Origin: RECO01 sp050485385
Lineage (GTDB): Bacteria > Pseudomonadota > Alphaproteobacteria > Geminicoccales > Geminicoccaceae
Direction of reading: 5' to 3'
NCBI GenBank assembly: GCA_050485385.1
Contig: JBJHBG010000011.1
Span: forward strand, 1-57,243
Length of the DNA stretch: 57,243 nucleotides
Notes under the pieces: model-generated
The model's input: only the letters and a program-made list of their open reading frames with translations
Told to the model about the DNA's origin: nothing
The model's database searches: none
Part shown: positions 57,129-57,243 of the stretch, in pieces
How positions within the stretch are numbered: the stretch's first letter is position 1
Layout of the letters: each line of letters starts with the position of its first letter
Position numbers and translations under genes: made by a program

Positions 57129-57243
57129 GGCTTGGTCTCCGGACGGGCGGGCACGTCGGGCGTCGGTCTTAGCACAAATCTCACGGCTGTCACTGACGCC
57201 TTCATGAACGAACCTGAACCTGAAGGCCGGCCCGGTCGCGCGG

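Noticed and set aside
1..57243. CRISPR arrays, insertion sequences, rRNA genes, toxin-antitoxin pairs
   Set aside because: None seen: no regularly spaced repeats, no transposase or integrase motifs, no rRNA sequence, no convincing small gene pair.

Overview
The window is a GC-rich chromosomal stretch (roughly 70% G+C by eye) from an alphaproteobacterium, most likely a Rhodospirillales- or Geminicoccales-type soil or water organism. The evidence is the ispH-thrB-rnhA-peroxiredoxin string, serC directly upstream of serA with a candidate serC leader RNA, purA close by, an RpoH sigma factor with its RpoH box, a divergent rluD and small membrane protein pair, and a tRNA-Glu with encoded CCA. No rRNA, integrase, transposase or CRISPR array was seen. 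The species cannot be named from this.

Layout. 1-6.98 kb: an EamA exporter cut by the window edge, a 113-aa orphan gene, a FadL-type outer membrane porin, a secreted metallo-beta-lactamase-fold protein, a LysE exporter, a small membrane protein, and a flavin reductase, MaoC hydratase and GNAT run. 7-21.6 kb: mostly housekeeping (purA, serA, serC, ispH, thrB, rnhA, peroxiredoxin, YqgE, rpoH, rluD, an RNA m5U methyltransferase, tRNA-Glu). Set between purA and serA are an EAL-domain protein, a RidA protein and a gene carrying every hallmark motif of a halohydrin dehalogenase.

21.7-50.8 kb is a block of catabolic and uptake modules. (A) On the minus strand: a GntR/FCD regulator, an enolase-superfamily enzyme, a 2-hydroxyacid dehydrogenase, a large alpha/beta hydrolase, a Gfo/Idh oxidoreductase and a sugar-isomerase-like protein. 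(B) On the plus strand: an M81 metallopeptidase, a complete Dpp/Opp-type ABC importer and a second 2-hydroxyacid dehydrogenase. A and B are linked by near-identical GntR-type operators placed over their promoters, and a decayed Opp ATPase lies between them. (C) On the minus strand: an IclR regulator, a cupin, a NitT/TauT-type ABC importer, a DapA-like aldolase or lyase and an unassigned 232-aa protein. (D) On the minus strand: a five-gene Liv-type ABC importer followed by a nitrilase, then a LysR regulator with an isonitrile hydratase. Module D looks like a nitrile or isonitrile assimilation locus.

51.4-57.1 kb: a complete seven-gene Mrp/Mnh monovalent cation/proton antiporter operon (A to G) on the minus strand, preceded on its 3' side by a degraded gene remnant. 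Most operons use 4-bp ATGA or GTGA stop/start overlaps, so translational coupling is widespread.
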